Shown: positions 8,590 through 17,388 of the stretch, in pieces | Position numbering within the stretch: the first letter of the stretch is position 1 | Layout of the letters: each line of letters opens with the position of its first letter | Source: Rhizobium sp. BK602 | Lineage (GTDB): Bacteria; Pseudomonadota; Alphaproteobacteria; Rhizobiales; Rhizobiaceae | Assembly (NCBI RefSeq): GCF_014195095.1 | Contig: NZ_JACIBC010000001.1 | Location: forward strand, 868,001-932,000 | Length of the DNA stretch: 64,000 nt | Reading direction: 5' to 3' | Position numbers and translations under genes: made by a program | The notes under the pieces: generated by a model | The model's input: the letters and a program-made list of their open reading frames with translations, nothing else | Database searches by the model: none | Told to the model about the DNA's origin: nothing

Positions 8590-9617
8590 AGCGAAAGCTG
8601 CTGTTTCAGATCGCCAAGCACGGTGATGATCGTCTGCTTGCGATCGAGATTGTAGGCTTGCGATATGTTGAGCCGCTCCGTGACATCGGAATAGAGCCGG
8701 GAGAGCTTCTCCGCCACCACGAGACGCCCGTCCAGCGCGGCCGCCCTCGCCCGGGCCATGATGTCGTCGCCGATATGGGACACGAAGAAGCCGAAGATCG
8801 TATCGCTCTCCTTGGCCGACAGGGCATCGGCAAGCCGGTGCATCGCCCGACGTGCCGCTGGACCTTCCGCCGAAATCACCTGCTCATAGGCCGCAACGAT
8901 CTCGCCCCCGCCGTAATTCAGGAGTTTCAACGCCTCGCTGACGCTGCCCTTGGCCGATGCGAACAGCTCGCTGCCCTGCCCTGCCGACAGTCCGAGATTG
9001 GCCAGTGCCTTGCCCAAGGCGTCGTCGCCGAGCGGCGCCAGCTTCAGCGGCAGGCAGCGCGAGCGGATGGTCGGCAGCAGCTTGCCCGGCGCATGCGACA
9101 GCACGAGGAACAATGCGCGCTTCGGCGGCTCCTCAAGTATCTTCAATATGGCGTTGGCGGCATTGCGGTTGAGATCGTCGGCCGGATCGATGATGACGAC
9201 GCGCCAGTTGCCAGTGCCGGAGGTCTGCGAGAAGAATTTGCCGGCGCGGCGCACCTCATCGACGGTGATCGCCGATTTCACCTTGCCGGTCTTGTCGTCG
9301 ACGGGACGGGCGAGATGCAGCAGATTGTGCGAGGCGCCGCCGGAAATCTGGCGGCTGATGGCCGAGGCCGGATCGGGATCGGCGATCACCTCCGGCGCTG
9401 TCGCCGGATCGGGATGAGAGAGCACATGGTTGGCGAAGCGGAAGGCGAGCGTCGCCTTGCCGATACCCTCCGGCCCTTCGATCAGCACGGCGTGGTGGCC
9501 CTTGCCGGAGCGATAGGACTGCGCCAGAAACGCCTCGGCCTCTTCGTGACCGAAAAGACGGGTATTGTCCTGCGGCGGGATCGCGCCGTCGAGAATGCCG
9601 GGCCGGTCTTCGCTCAT
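8586..9617 (-). CDS. holB: DNA polymerase III subunit delta'
   Basis: The 343-residue AAA+ clamp-loader subunit has a degenerate P-loop (GPEGIGKAT, about residues 49-57), a Walker B-like segment ([26 protein letters not shown]) and the sensor motif SRC in TIRSRCLPL, as expected for delta'. It works in the cytoplasm with DnaX to load the beta clamp. Its ATG overlaps the tmk stop by 4 bases, so tmk-holB is translationally coupled. Its TAG stop is embedded in the edge of RIME-like copy A. Confidence 0.93.
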   Translation of the reverse strand: MSEDRPGILDGAIPPQDNTRLFGHEEAEAFLAQSYRSGKGHHAVLIEGPEGIGKATLAFRFANHVLSHPDPATAPEVIADPDPASAISRQISGGASHNLLHLARPVDDKTGKVKSAITVDEVRRAGKFFSQTSGTGNWRVVIIDPADDLNRNAANAILKILEEPPKRALFLVLSHAPGKLLPTIRSRCLPLKLAPLGDDALGKALANLGLSAGQGSELFASAKGSVSEALKLLNYGGGEIVAAYEQVISAEGPAARRAMHRLADALSAKESDTIFGFFVSHIGDDIMARARAAALDGRLVVAEKLSRLYSDVTERLNISQAYNLDRKQTIITVLGDLKQQLSL

Positions 9618-10297
9618 TGCGCCACTTCCGGTCTGACGGCAGCCATATGGTCCGCCGCTTCCAATCGCCTCTCGACGATCGACGCTATCTCATCGGCGAT
9701 GGCATCCTCCTTACGCTGCGCATCGATGACATGGCAACGATCGGGGTCACGGGCAGCGATATCGAGAAAGGCCTCGCGGCGCTTCTCGTGGGTCTGCAAT
9801 TCCTCTTTCTCGAAGCGATCCGGCGCGGCATCGGCCGAGGCGCGCTTGCGTGCACGCTCCAGGCCCTTTTCGGCGGGAATATCGAGGATCAGCGTGCAGT
9901 CGGGCACGACGCCATTGACGGCCACCCGTTGCAGGGCCTCGATGAAATCAGGCTCGAGATTGCCCGTGACGCCCTGATAGACGCGCGAAGAATCCATGAA
10001 GCGGTCGCAGAGCACGATAGTGCCGCGCGCCAATGCCGGGCGAATGACCTCTTCGACGTGATCGTTGCGCGCCGCGGCGAACAGAATGGCTTCCATGCGC
10101 GTGCCGAACATCTCGGCGGCGCCCGACAGCAGCACATGCCGCACCGCTTCCGCCCCCGGAGAGCCGCCTGGCTCGCGCGTGACCAGAACCTCGTGACCGA
10201 GCCCGCGCAACCGTTCGGCCAACCGGCGAATCTGGGTCGATTTGCCGGCCCCTTCCCCGCCCTCGAAGCTCACGAACAGTCCGTTTGCATCAGCCAA
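9614..10297 (-). CDS. tmk: Thymidylate kinase (dTMP kinase)
   Basis: The 227-residue kinase phosphorylates dTMP to dTDP. The P-loop is [11 protein letters not shown] (about residues 11-21), the DRx motif is CDRFMDSS near residue 96, and LID-region arginines follow. The start is a TTG at 10297: an in-frame stop lies just upstream and AGGA sits about 8 bases before the TTG. It is coupled to holB by a 4-base overlap and follows the DacC-like gene. Confidence 0.95.
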   Translation of the reverse strand: MADANGLFVSFEGGEGAGKSTQIRRLAERLRGLGHEVLVTREPGGSPGAEAVRHVLLSGAAEMFGTRMEAILFAAARNDHVEEVIRPALARGTIVLCDRFMDSSRVYQGVTGNLEPDFIEALQRVAVNGVVPDCTLILDIPAEKGLERARKRASADAAPDRFEKEELQTHEKRREAFLDIAARDPDRCHVIDAQRKEDAIADEIASIVERRLEAADHMAAVRPEVAQ

Positions 10298-10450
10298 TGA
10301 TCATGTCCTGCACTTGTGTAACGCCCCAGCGATGCGCAGCGTGGCGTGTGCCCTGTTTAACCCAAGACGTACGTGGACGAAACCACGTAAACATCGAGGC
10401 CGGACATTCTATATAGGCTGTGAACAAGGATTTCGCGAGGTGGCAGGCGC

Positions 10451-11662
10451 TCAACCCGGCGTCGGCGCGTCCCAGAGCCAGGAGAACAGCAGCGTTTCCG
10501 TCAGCTCCTTCAAGGCATCGAAAGCACGCCGGCCGAGCGTTCCCTGTGCGACCGGCTCCTTGGTGTAAAGCGGCAGTTCGCGCAGCAGCCGGGGGCCGGC
10601 GAAGACACGGAGCGTTCCCGCTTCGTAGCCGGCTTCCACCGGCGCCACCAGCGGCCAGCGATAAACGATGCGGGCTGAGAGGCGATCGGGATTGTCGGCG
10701 GGAATGTAGACATCGACCGGCACCTTGGCCAAAAGCCCGACAGTCGATTGCGCGCCGCCATAGACGCTGGCATTGCCGATCACTTCCCCATCGGCGAAGA
10801 TACGCTGGCTCTTGAAATTGCCGAGACCCCATTCCAGCACGCGGCGGGTTTCCTCCGTGCGTTCCTTGTCGGTTTTCAGGCCGCCCAGCGCCAGGAAAAG
10901 CCGCTTGCCGTCGCGCTGGATGGAGGTGACGATCGAATAGCCCTCGCCCTCCGCAAAACCAATGCCAAGCCCATCGACACCGATGTTCAGCGGCAGCAGC
11001 GGATTGCGATTGCGCTGGAAGATCTTGTTCCAGGTGAAATCCGCCTGGGCGAAATAGGGATAGAAATCCGTGTGATTCTGCTGCAGATCCTGCGCCAGTG
11101 TCACCAGTTCCCGCGCGGAGACCTTGCTGCCGCCGGTCGGATCGTCCGGTTCCGGCAGGCCGGTGGAGTTGGTGAAGACCGCTCGCCGCATGCCGATCTC
11201 ACGCGCACGCGCCGTCATGCGCCTTGCGAACTCCTTTTCATTGATCGACATCCCCTCGGCAATGACGATGCAGGCGTCGTTGGCCTGCTGTACCGCTATC
11301 CCCTGCACCAGATCACCGACGCGCACGCGCGATTTAAGCGCCGCGAACATGGTCGAGGCGCGTGACGGCGCCCCGCCCGTTCGCCAGGCATATTCGGAGA
11401 CGGGATAGTCGGTGTCGGGGGAAATCTCTCCCCGCTTGAGCGCATCGAAGACGACGTCCAGCGTCATCAGCTTGGCGAGCGACGCCGGAGACATCGGCTG
11501 ATCGGCATTCTTGGCAAGCAGAATCGTGCCGGTGGACGCTTCCACCATGAAAGCCTGCGTGGCCTTGGTATCGAAGGCGGGCGATTGTGCCTGTTGCGCG
11601 GATGCGGTCGAAGCCTCTGCCCCGACAAGGAGGAAAAACGCGAAAAAAAAGCGCCCTAGCAT
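10451..11662 (-). CDS. DacC/DacF-like D-alanyl-D-alanine carboxypeptidase family protein with degenerate motifs
   Basis: The 403-residue penicillin-binding-protein family member has a signal peptide (cleavage near SAQQA, residue 22), a peptidase S11 domain and a C-terminal beta domain (PBP5_C). SxxK is intact: S61-L-A-K64 (SPASLAKLMT). The second motif, normally S-x-N (for example SGN in PBP5), reads Q126-A-N128. The third, normally KTG, reads G233-I-G235 within VDGLGIGF. Carboxypeptidase activity is therefore doubtful, and a structural, binding or altered role is possible (inference). It precedes tmk-holB and follows rlpA on the same strand, fitting a cell-wall context. Confidence 0.85.
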   Translation of the reverse strand: MLGRFFFAFFLLVGAEASTASAQQAQSPAFDTKATQAFMVEASTGTILLAKNADQPMSPASLAKLMTLDVVFDALKRGEISPDTDYPVSEYAWRTGGAPSRASTMFAALKSRVRVGDLVQGIAVQQANDACIVIAEGMSINEKEFARRMTARAREIGMRRAVFTNSTGLPEPDDPTGGSKVSARELVTLAQDLQQNHTDFYPYFAQADFTWNKIFQRNRNPLLPLNIGVDGLGIGFAEGEGYSIVTSIQRDGKRLFLALGGLKTDKERTEETRRVLEWGLGNFKSQRIFADGEVIGNASVYGGAQSTVGLLAKVPVDVYIPADNPDRLSARIVYRWPLVAPVEAGYEAGTLRVFAGPRLLRELPLYTKEPVAQGTLGRRAFDALKELTETLLFSWLWDAPTPG

Positions 11663-11729
11663 GCCGGCTCCCCAATACGACCGACCCCGATCTCATCCGC
11701 CGGGGTGAAGTTTCAGGCTATCGCGCCGA

Positions 11730-12899
11730 TCAATCGACTTGCGTCCGGTCCTGATGCTGGCGACGATATGCGGAGAGGATCGACTCTTGCGTCAACCCGT
11801 CATTGCGGACCATGACCGCATCGAAAGCGAGATTGACATAGACGGTCTTGACTGGAGCATCCTGATAGGCCGCGACCGTGGAAGCCAGCGACGGCGTGGC
11901 AAGGCTTGCCATGCCCGGCGCGAAATCGGGGCGCTCGTATGGAACCGGCCCGATCAACGGCAGAACGACGAGCGTCGGCTCGACGGGATCGGCTGATGGC
12001 ATGGCGCCACCGTTCCACGTCATCGGCGGCGGATTGTTGCGCTTGGCGCCGCCGGGAGCCGTCGGTGTGGAGCCGGCAAAGGCGGTGGCCGAGTAAGGCG
12101 ACGGCTTCGGCGTCGGCGCGAGTGCCGGTGTAGCCTCGAAGCTGCTGCGTTGCGGACGGTTCCTGCGGGCATAGCTGTCCGAGTCAGGCAATTGATCGGC
12201 GGTCATTCCGCCATTCGAGGCAACCATCACACCCGTCGCGATCTGGCCGCCGGGATTGATGCTCGGCAGGCGCGACCCCTTGGGGACGTAGGATGCCATC
12301 AGATAGGGCTCGTCATGACCGTCCATGCGGGCACGACCGACATATTGCACGCGCACGTCGCCGGTGCCGCTGTGCTGCAGGTCGAGCATCTGCGCCGTCT
12401 TGTTGGAAAGGTCGATGATGCGGCCCGGATGATACGGTCCGCGATCGTTGACGCGCACGATGATGGAAGAGCCGGTTTCAACATTGGTGACGCGCGCATA
12501 GCTCGGCAGCGGGAAGGTCGGATGCGCGGCGGTGAGCGCCTGCTGGTCATAGACCTCGCCATTGGCCGTTAGCCGGCCATGGAAGGCCGAACCGTACCAG
12601 GAGGCGATACCGATTTTGTTATAGGCGTAGTCTTCCTTGGGATAATACCACTTGCCCTTGACCTGATAGGGATTGCCGACCAGGAAACGCCCGCCGCCCT
12701 TGGGAACAGGCCCATTGGCGACCACGCGCGGGCTGGCCTTCACGCCATATTCTTTTTCGGAAAAATATTCCTTGCCGTGCTGACGTTTCGTCGCAACCTT
12801 CTGCGTTGTCCCGCAGGCCGTAACGGTGGCGCACATCACAGAGAGAGCAACCCAACGCATAGCCGTTGCGTATGTCACCGCACGATTATCGAACTTCAT
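11730..12899 (-). CDS. rlpA: RlpA-like lipoprotein (septal ring lytic transglycosylase family)
   Basis: The 389-residue protein starts at ATG 12899. A short lipoprotein signal ends in the lipobox VTAC with the lipidated Cys at residue 29. The double-psi beta-barrel domain follows (IGIASWYGSAFHGRLTANGE, then VNDRGPYHPGRIIDLS), roughly residues 95-190. The rest is proline/serine-rich and disordered, with no visible C-terminal SPOR domain. RlpA proteins cleave or bind glycan strands lacking stem peptides at the division site. Upstream of the DacC-like gene and on its strand, it may share cell-wall regulation. Confidence 0.88.
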   Translation of the reverse strand: MKFDNRAVTYATAMRWVALSVMCATVTACGTTQKVATKRQHGKEYFSEKEYGVKASPRVVANGPVPKGGGRFLVGNPYQVKGKWYYPKEDYAYNKIGIASWYGSAFHGRLTANGEVYDQQALTAAHPTFPLPSYARVTNVETGSSIIVRVNDRGPYHPGRIIDLSNKTAQMLDLQHSGTGDVRVQYVGRARMDGHDEPYLMASYVPKGSRLPSINPGGQIATGVMVASNGGMTADQLPDSDSYARRNRPQRSSFEATPALAPTPKPSPYSATAFAGSTPTAPGGAKRNNPPPMTWNGGAMPSADPVEPTLVVLPLIGPVPYERPDFAPGMASLATPSLASTVAAYQDAPVKTVYVNLAFDAVMVRNDGLTQESILSAYRRQHQDRTQVD

Positions 12900-13330
12900 C
12901 TGTCCCACGCCACTCAACTATTTACCAAGGCCGAGGCATGCAACGGCATATCCCCATACCGTCTACCTGCTACGCCTCAATCACCTAACGGTACTTTAAT
13001 CATGATTGCATGTTGTCGAATTTGCGTTCGGATTTGACCGGATACGGATATTTCCGAAGATTATGGTTAATGCATAGTTAAATTAAAAATGCCGTCAAGG
13101 CGGGCGGATTCGAGCAATCGCTCCATAACGAGGCCCGCATGGCGCGTTTTTCCCATTTCGTATCAGGACGGAATCGGCCTTGCCATCGATGCTCCGGCCG
13201 TGACGTTGCCCTGGCTGATGACATAAAAAGCCGAGATGGATGTGCCTTGCTTTTGCCTGGGTGATGCTCCAAGTTCCGCTTTGCCGGGGGGCCATGCATT
13301 TTTCCAGATGCATCAACGGAGGAAATGACC
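12900..13330. other. Intergenic region upstream of rlpA and the PsiF-like gene
   Basis: This 431-base gap lies between the divergent rlpA and PsiF-like genes. It is AT-rich around 12990-13090 and probably contains both promoters. I see no convincing coding frame, RNA gene or strong hairpin in it. The only clear signal is the Shine-Dalgarno GGAGGA at 13318-13323. Confidence 0.5.
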
Positions 13331-13624
13331 ATGCGATTTGTCAGAACGTTCACCGCCGCGGCGATCGTCGCTCTCATCGGCACCGGCGCAATGGCGCAGA
13401 CGGCCACTACGCCGTCAACAACCACGACCACGCCATCCGCGACGACCACGGCGCCGGCAACCACAACCAATTCAGCGGGAACGACGACCAAGCAAAAGGC
13501 GATGAAGCCGGTGCAATCGGAAGTTTCCAAGGCCTGTTCCGCGCAGGCCGATGCCAAGGGTCTGCATGGTAAGGAACGCTCCAAGTTCAGAAGCCAGTGC
13601 AAGAAGAATGGCGGCAAGGTCTAA
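13331..13624 (+). CDS. Small secreted PsiF-repeat protein
   Basis: This 97-residue precursor has a clean Sec signal peptide (MRFVRTFTAAAIVALIGTGAMA, cleaved at residue 22). A threonine/proline/alanine-rich low-complexity linker (residues 23-58) follows. The C-terminal module contains KACSAQADAKGLHGKERSK and ends in QCKKNGGKV, matching one PsiF repeat: two cysteines about 20 residues apart flanking A.AK.LKG..R. E. coli PsiF is phosphate-starvation induced with unknown function and has two repeats. I chose ATG 13331 rather than 13325 because GGAGGA sits at ideal distance. It is followed by a strong terminator, so it is likely monocistronic. Confidence 0.8.
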   Translation: MRFVRTFTAAAIVALIGTGAMAQTATTPSTTTTTPSATTTAPATTTNSAGTTTKQKAMKPVQSEVSKACSAQADAKGLHGKERSKFRSQCKKNGGKV

Positions 13625-13696
13625 ATAGACCACGGCGAGGCTACGGCCATTTCCAATCGCCCTGCCCATCGCGAATGAACCATTCGCAAACAGCTT

Positions 13697-13725
13697 CCGG
13701 CGGATCGCAAGATCCGCCGGTTTTC
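13697..13725 (+). terminator. Rho-independent terminator after the PsiF-like gene
   Basis: A perfect 10-bp stem (CCGGCGGATC / GATCCGCCGG) closes on a GCAA tetraloop and is followed by TTTTC. It lies 72 bases after the PsiF-like stop codon. Confidence 0.85.
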
Positions 13726-13908
13726 GCTTTGGCAAGATTTTCGAGCGTTTGCGGCCTGCCGATCACCCGAACAATCGGCCTCAAAGGAAGATGGCAAGCG
13801 CCCTAGAGGACACGACCAATATCCAATTACCGAATTATACGGATATCCGTGCTGCGCGCTGGACCCAGGCAGATCAACGACATGACGGGCCATTTCTATC
13901 AGAGTTTT

Positions 13909-13984
13909 TGGTGAGAGCGATGGGGCTCGAACCCATGACCTACTGATTAAAAGTCAGTTGCTCTACCAGCTGAGCTACGCTCTC
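13909..13984 (-). tRNA. tRNA-Lys (anticodon UUU)
   Basis: The reverse strand folds into a complete cloverleaf. The 7-bp acceptor GAGAGCG/CGCTCTC is at 13978-13984 and 13913-13919. The D-arm (TAGCTCAGCTGGTAGAGC), the anticodon stem-loop CTGACTTTTAATCAG with TTT at 13949-13951, and the T-arm GGTTCGAGCC follow, with discriminator A. The CCA end is encoded (13909-13911). Anticodon UUU reads AAA/AAG lysine codons. Confidence 0.97.
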
Positions 13985-14347
13985 CCTCTCCGCGGGCGAT
14001 TGGCGCCCCGGCTGGAAGTGCGCGGAACATATGCAGACGCCCTATTGTGGTCAACCCATAAAATCGCCGTTGCCACGGCGCAGAATGTTTTTCCGCCGGT
14101 TCGAGCGGTCGAATCCGGCGAATGAGCCGGAAAACCAGGGCATTCGGCCTGAAAGGAGAACTTTGGATATCTCCGAATTGGCTTGCCGACTTCGATCCGA
14201 GAAAGCTCGGCCAGCCAGGTGGTGTCCATCGATCATCAAGGTAGCGGGAATCGCGCTCGCCACCCCAAGCGCAATTGTTTGCGGCTCGAATCGCTTTTGG
14301 TGTATATCAGCACTTGTGAACAACCCACCGAGTCTCAGGAGGACCTT
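13985..14347. other. Intergenic region between tRNA-Lys and the GlsB-like gene
   Basis: This 363-base gap should contain the tRNA-Lys promoter (leftward) and the promoter of the GlsB-like gene (rightward). I find no supported coding frame or structured RNA. The strong Shine-Dalgarno AGGAGG just before 14348 is the only firm signal. Confidence 0.45.
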
Positions 14348-14596
14348 ATGGAAGTCGGTTGGATTGCAGCAATTATCATCGGTGGCCTTGCCGGCTGGTT
14401 CGCTGAAATGATCATGAAAAGCGATACCGGCATACTCATGAACATCATCCTCGGCATTGTGGGCGCGATCGTCGCCAGTTGGCTGTTCGGGCTCGTGGGC
14501 CTTGCGCTGCCGTTCAATGCCTTGGTCAACTATCTGATCACCGGCTTTATTGGCGCCTGCATCCTGATTTTCGTCGGCAGACTGATCAGGCGATAG
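14348..14596 (+). CDS. GlsB/YeaQ/YmgE-family stress response membrane protein
   Basis: This 82-residue protein has three hydrophobic helices with the family pattern IIGGLAGWFAEMIM, NIILGIVGAIVASWLF and GFIGACILIFVGRLIRR. The family comprises small inner-membrane proteins induced by envelope or osmotic stress; biochemical role unknown. AGGAGG sits 6 bases before the ATG. Two paralogs lie at 38317-38565 and 38639-38896. It is followed by a strong terminator. Confidence 0.88.
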   Translation: MEVGWIAAIIIGGLAGWFAEMIMKSDTGILMNIILGIVGAIVASWLFGLVGLALPFNALVNYLITGFIGACILIFVGRLIRR

Positions 14597-14632
14597 ATAT
14601 GCCCCGGGCGAAGGCCCATCTGAATGAAAACG

Positions 14633-14666
14633 AAAGGGAAGACGGGAAATCGTCTTCCCTTTTTGC
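14633..14666 (+). terminator. Rho-independent terminator after the GlsB-like gene
   Basis: A 12-bp stem (AAAGGGAAGACG / CGTCTTCCCTTT) with a 6-base loop (GGAAAT) is followed by a T run, 37 bases after the stop codon. Confidence 0.85.
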
Positions 14667-14757
14667 TGCTCCGACGACACCCCTTGCCGCTCGAACCCTT
14701 TCCAATCGCGCCCCGAGCGCTAGATACCGAAAGGGAATCAAAGAGGAGGTCGGAAGC

Positions 14758-14964
14758 ATGACGCAAAGCGCCAATCGGACGCCGAGTCGCAAAGTGGTGC
14801 GCGGTCGCCCCTACAGCATCGCCGAATTCGCGCGTAAATATCGCCTCGACGACCAAGAGGCCAAGCGCCTGTTCGAGAAGTTCGGCCCGTCATCGACGGA
14901 ACTCGATTTGCTGATGGAAGCCAAACGCAGACCGCCGAGCTTCGCCTCCGCCATCGGCCATTGA
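14758..14964 (+). CDS. Small hypothetical protein, conserved-looking
   Basis: This 68-residue, soluble, basic protein has a compact core (YSIAEFARKYRLDDQEAKRL, then FGPSSTELDLLMEAKR) that looks like a helix-turn-helix-type fold. It weakly resembles DUF3606-like small rhizobial proteins (an impression, not a search result). The Shine-Dalgarno AAGAGGAGG 6-7 bases before the ATG is among the best in the window, supporting translation. A 27-base hairpin without a T run follows (14977-15003). Function unknown. Confidence 0.7.
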   Translation: MTQSANRTPSRKVVRGRPYSIAEFARKYRLDDQEAKRLFEKFGPSSTELDLLMEAKRRPPSFASAIGH

Positions 14965-15128
14965 GGCAACCCAAAAGCAGGAGCGGCACTGAGCCGCCCC
15001 TGCATTAGCGGAACCAAGGCGAAGGCGCCGATACCGTTCTTTCCCTGATACGATCAGCATGGCTTGTCACCTCCCATGGGGCATGCCAAGATTTGATATA
15101 TCAGCATGGACATCGGGTTCGGCCAGGG

Positions 15129-15743
15129 ATGCAAAATTCACAAAGCCACCTCGCCTATCTCGCCTTGGAATATCGGATCGTCACGCTGGCGCTGAAACCC
15201 GGTGCGCTGGTGACGGAAAAGCAGCTTATCGAGCTGTCCGGCCATGGCCGCACGCCGGTGCGCGAGGCGATCCAGAAACTGGCATGGCAAGGACTGATCC
15301 ATGTACGCCCCCGCGTGGGGCTTCAGATTGCCGACATCCGGCCGGAGGACCTTCGGCACGTCATGGAGGTCCGGCGCGAACTCGAGCCGATCGCGGCGGC
15401 ACTGGTTGCGACGCACGCCGACCAGGAACAGCGGAACCAATTGCTCGAATGCGCGCGCCTGATGACCGACTGCGCCGCGACGGGCGATCTGCCGGGTTTC
15501 TTTGCAGCCGACAAGGCTTTCGATGAAATCCTCGAAGCCGCCTGTCCGAACGGCTTCATCATGGCGGCTCTTGGTCCGGTGCAAACCCATTCCCGCCGGC
15601 TGTGGTATTCCAGCGCGACGCCCGAGGGTATGGACCGCTCGATCACACTACATGTCCGCGTCATTCGGGCCATTCATCAGGGCAATGCCGAAGATGCCCG
15701 CCAGGCAATGGCGACGCTGATCGACGATCTCAGCGGTAAATGA
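15129..15743 (+). CDS. GntR-family transcriptional regulator (FadR/FCD subgroup)
   Basis: The 204-residue regulator has an N-terminal winged helix (residues ~8-70: the KPGALVTEKQLIELSGHGRT region, then PVREAIQKLAWQGLI) and a C-terminal all-helical FCD ligand-binding domain with RRELEPIAAALVA and the metal-site-like histidines in LHVRVIRAI. FCD members sense carboxylic acids or sugar acids. I chose ATG 15129, which matches the usual family length; a TTG at 15093 would add 12 residues. No metabolic gene is adjacent on the same strand, so its regulon cannot be guessed from context. Confidence 0.85.
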   Translation: MQNSQSHLAYLALEYRIVTLALKPGALVTEKQLIELSGHGRTPVREAIQKLAWQGLIHVRPRVGLQIADIRPEDLRHVMEVRRELEPIAAALVATHADQEQRNQLLECARLMTDCAATGDLPGFFAADKAFDEILEAACPNGFIMAALGPVQTHSRRLWYSSATPEGMDRSITLHVRVIRAIHQGNAEDARQAMATLIDDLSGK

Positions 15744-15771
15744 AAAAGGCGGCCTCGCTGCCGAGGCCACC
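15743..15771 (-). terminator. Rho-independent terminator for fpr (leftward)
   Basis: On the reverse strand, GGTGGCCTCG pairs with CGAGGCCGCC around a GCAG loop and is followed by TTTTT. The T run starts at the last base of the GntR stop codon, so the terminator of fpr sits directly against the convergent gene. Confidence 0.8.
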
Positions 15772-15785
15772 TTCGCTATTTCACC

Positions 15786-15829
15786 GTTCGACGGAAAACC
15801 GCTGCGCGCTTTTCCGGGTATTGCTCTTA
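15786..15829. repeat. RIME-like repeat, copy B (partial)
   Basis: This is half of the repeat seen complete at 8495, 22591 and 47040: the palindrome GACGGAAAACCGCTGCGCGCTTTTCCGGGTATTGCTCTTA. Its right edge contains the reverse-complement stop codon (TAA) of fpr. The other palindrome is missing. Confidence 0.6.
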
Positions 15830-16639
15830 GCCGACGAAGGCGCGTTCGATGACGAACTCGGCCGGCTTGCTGTTGGCACCTTCATTCAGGCCCGCCTTTT
15901 CCAAGAGGTCCTTGGTGTCCTTCAGCATCGCCGAGGAGCCGCAGATCATGCCGCGATCGATGGCCGGATCAAGGGCGGGAACGCCGAGATCGGCGAAGAA
16001 CTTGCCGTTTTCGATGAGATCGGTGATGCGGCCCTTGAACGGGAATTCCTCGCGGGTGACGGTCGCATAGTGGCGCAGCTTGTCGCCGACGACTTCGCTC
16101 AGGATTTCGTCGTTGCGGATTTCCTCGACGAGATCGAAGCCATATTTCAGCTCCGCGACGTCGCGGGTCGTATGCGTGAGGATCACTTCCTCGAACTTCT
16201 CATAGGTCTCGGGATCGCGGATCAGGCTGGCGAAGGGCGCTATGCCAGTACCGGTCGAGAACATATAGAGCCGCTTGCCCGGCGTCAGGGCATCCAGCAC
16301 CAGCGTGCCCGTCGGCTTCTTGCGCATCAGCACTTCGTCGCCCGGCTTGATGTTCTGCAGATGCGAAGTCAGCGGACCGTCCGGCACCTTGATCGAGAAG
16401 AATTCGAGTTCGTCGGCCCAGGCGGGGCTTGCGATCGAATAGGCGCGATAGAGCGGCTTGCCCTCGACCATCAGGCCGATCATGGCAAATTCGCCCGAAC
16501 GGAAACGGAAACCCTGCGGCCGCGTCATCGTGAAACGAAAGAGCCGGTCGGTATAATGCGTCACACTCAGCACCTTCTCGGCGAAAACGCCTGCTGGTAC
16601 TGCGGAAACAAATTCATCGGTCTTGGCGGGGGCGTTCAT
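15827..16639 (-). CDS. fpr: Ferredoxin-NADP+ reductase
   Basis: The 270-residue FAD/NADP flavoprotein has the FAD-binding motif RAYSIAS (about residues 65-71), the NADP-binding GTGIAPFASLIRDP near residue 127, and the C-terminal GSSAMLKDT and terminal EFVIERAFVG, as in bacterial-type FPRs. It moves electrons between NADPH and ferredoxin/flavodoxin in oxidative-stress defence or reductive assimilation. Its position just downstream of the sulfite-reductase cluster on the same strand suggests it could supply electrons to CysI, which lacks a CysJ partner here (inference). Confidence 0.93.
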   Translation of the reverse strand: MNAPAKTDEFVSAVPAGVFAEKVLSVTHYTDRLFRFTMTRPQGFRFRSGEFAMIGLMVEGKPLYRAYSIASPAWADELEFFSIKVPDGPLTSHLQNIKPGDEVLMRKKPTGTLVLDALTPGKRLYMFSTGTGIAPFASLIRDPETYEKFEEVILTHTTRDVAELKYGFDLVEEIRNDEILSEVVGDKLRHYATVTREEFPFKGRITDLIENGKFFADLGVPALDPAIDRGMICGSSAMLKDTKDLLEKAGLNEGANSKPAEFVIERAFVG

Positions 16640-16865
16640 TCAGTATCGGGTCCCGTATTCGTCGTAAGGCGTCGTGCTTGTCTGTCTGCTTTTGGCGAGG
16701 CTCATATTATACTACAGCCTGGATTTAAAGGTATTCCATTCCATCCCGCGAAGCGGAGCTGAAATATGTATATTCCAGTCAAGATTTAATCGAGCCTGGA
16801 ATAATATGATCGACAGTCCAGCCGCGGCAATCCGACATGTCAAATAGCCGCAGCCTCCAGCATGA

Positions 16866-17378
16866 TCAGGCCGACTTGGCCGCCAACCGCCGCCAGCTGT
16901 AGGTCTGACCGCCTTCCGCTTTTCGGGCGGTCGGCTGATAGTAGTGCGGAATGCCCGGCAGGCGGTTTTCGGAAAGCCGCTTCAGGGCAGTTTCGTTGGT
17001 GACCGCGAAACTATCGATGCCGACACGCAGCATCAGCGGAATCTGGTCGATCAGCACATCGCCGACGGCACGCAGTTCGCTGGCATAGCCGAGACGCTCG
17101 CGCAACAGCGAGGCATGGCTGAAGGCGCGGCCGTCGTTGAAGGCCGGAAAGGCGACGGCAACGATGTCGAGGCGATCGAGATAGGGAGCAAGCCTGGTCA
17201 CATCGTCGGCCGGTTTGATCACCACGCCCAGGCCGGCTTCATTGCTCTCCTCGGCCTTCGCGATCAACGCATCGAGGCCGAGCAGCGGCTTCTGGCTTTC
17301 GGTCGCCTTGACCTCCTCGGTCTCGATGATCCAGGGATCGTTTTCGACAAAACCGGTTTCCCGCCAAATCTTCGTCAT
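16866..17378 (-). CDS. DUF934 protein (sulfite-reduction associated)
   Basis: This 170-residue protein has the DUF934 pattern: a central VVIKPADDVTRLAPYLDRLDIVAVAFPAFNDGRAFSHA(S) stretch, then LRERLGY, RAVGDVLIDQIPLMLR and a C-terminal YYQPTARK. DUF934 genes almost always follow cysI in alphaproteobacteria; the biochemical role is unknown. I chose ATG 17378 because AAGGAG lies 6 bases upstream. It starts 10 bases after the cysI stop, the last gene of cysG-DUF2849-cysI-DUF934. Confidence 0.9.
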   Translation of the reverse strand: MTKIWRETGFVENDPWIIETEEVKATESQKPLLGLDALIAKAEESNEAGLGVVIKPADDVTRLAPYLDRLDIVAVAFPAFNDGRAFSHASLLRERLGYASELRAVGDVLIDQIPLMLRVGIDSFAVTNETALKRLSENRLPGIPHYYQPTARKAEGGQTYSWRRLAAKSA

Positions 17379-17388
17379 CACCATCTCC

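Noticed and set aside
10290..10832. Reverse-strand open frame overlapping tmk upstream and the DacC-like gene
   Set aside because: It is out of frame with both recognised genes and shows no domain.
13078..13617. Reverse-strand open frame opposite the PsiF-like gene with valine runs
   Set aside because: The VVVV runs are the complement of the low-complexity Thr/Pro linker on the plus strand; no Shine-Dalgarno or family match.
14977..15003. GC-rich hairpin after the 68-residue gene considered as a terminator
   Set aside because: One mismatch in the stem and no T run, so termination is not supported; it is mentioned only in the gene entry.
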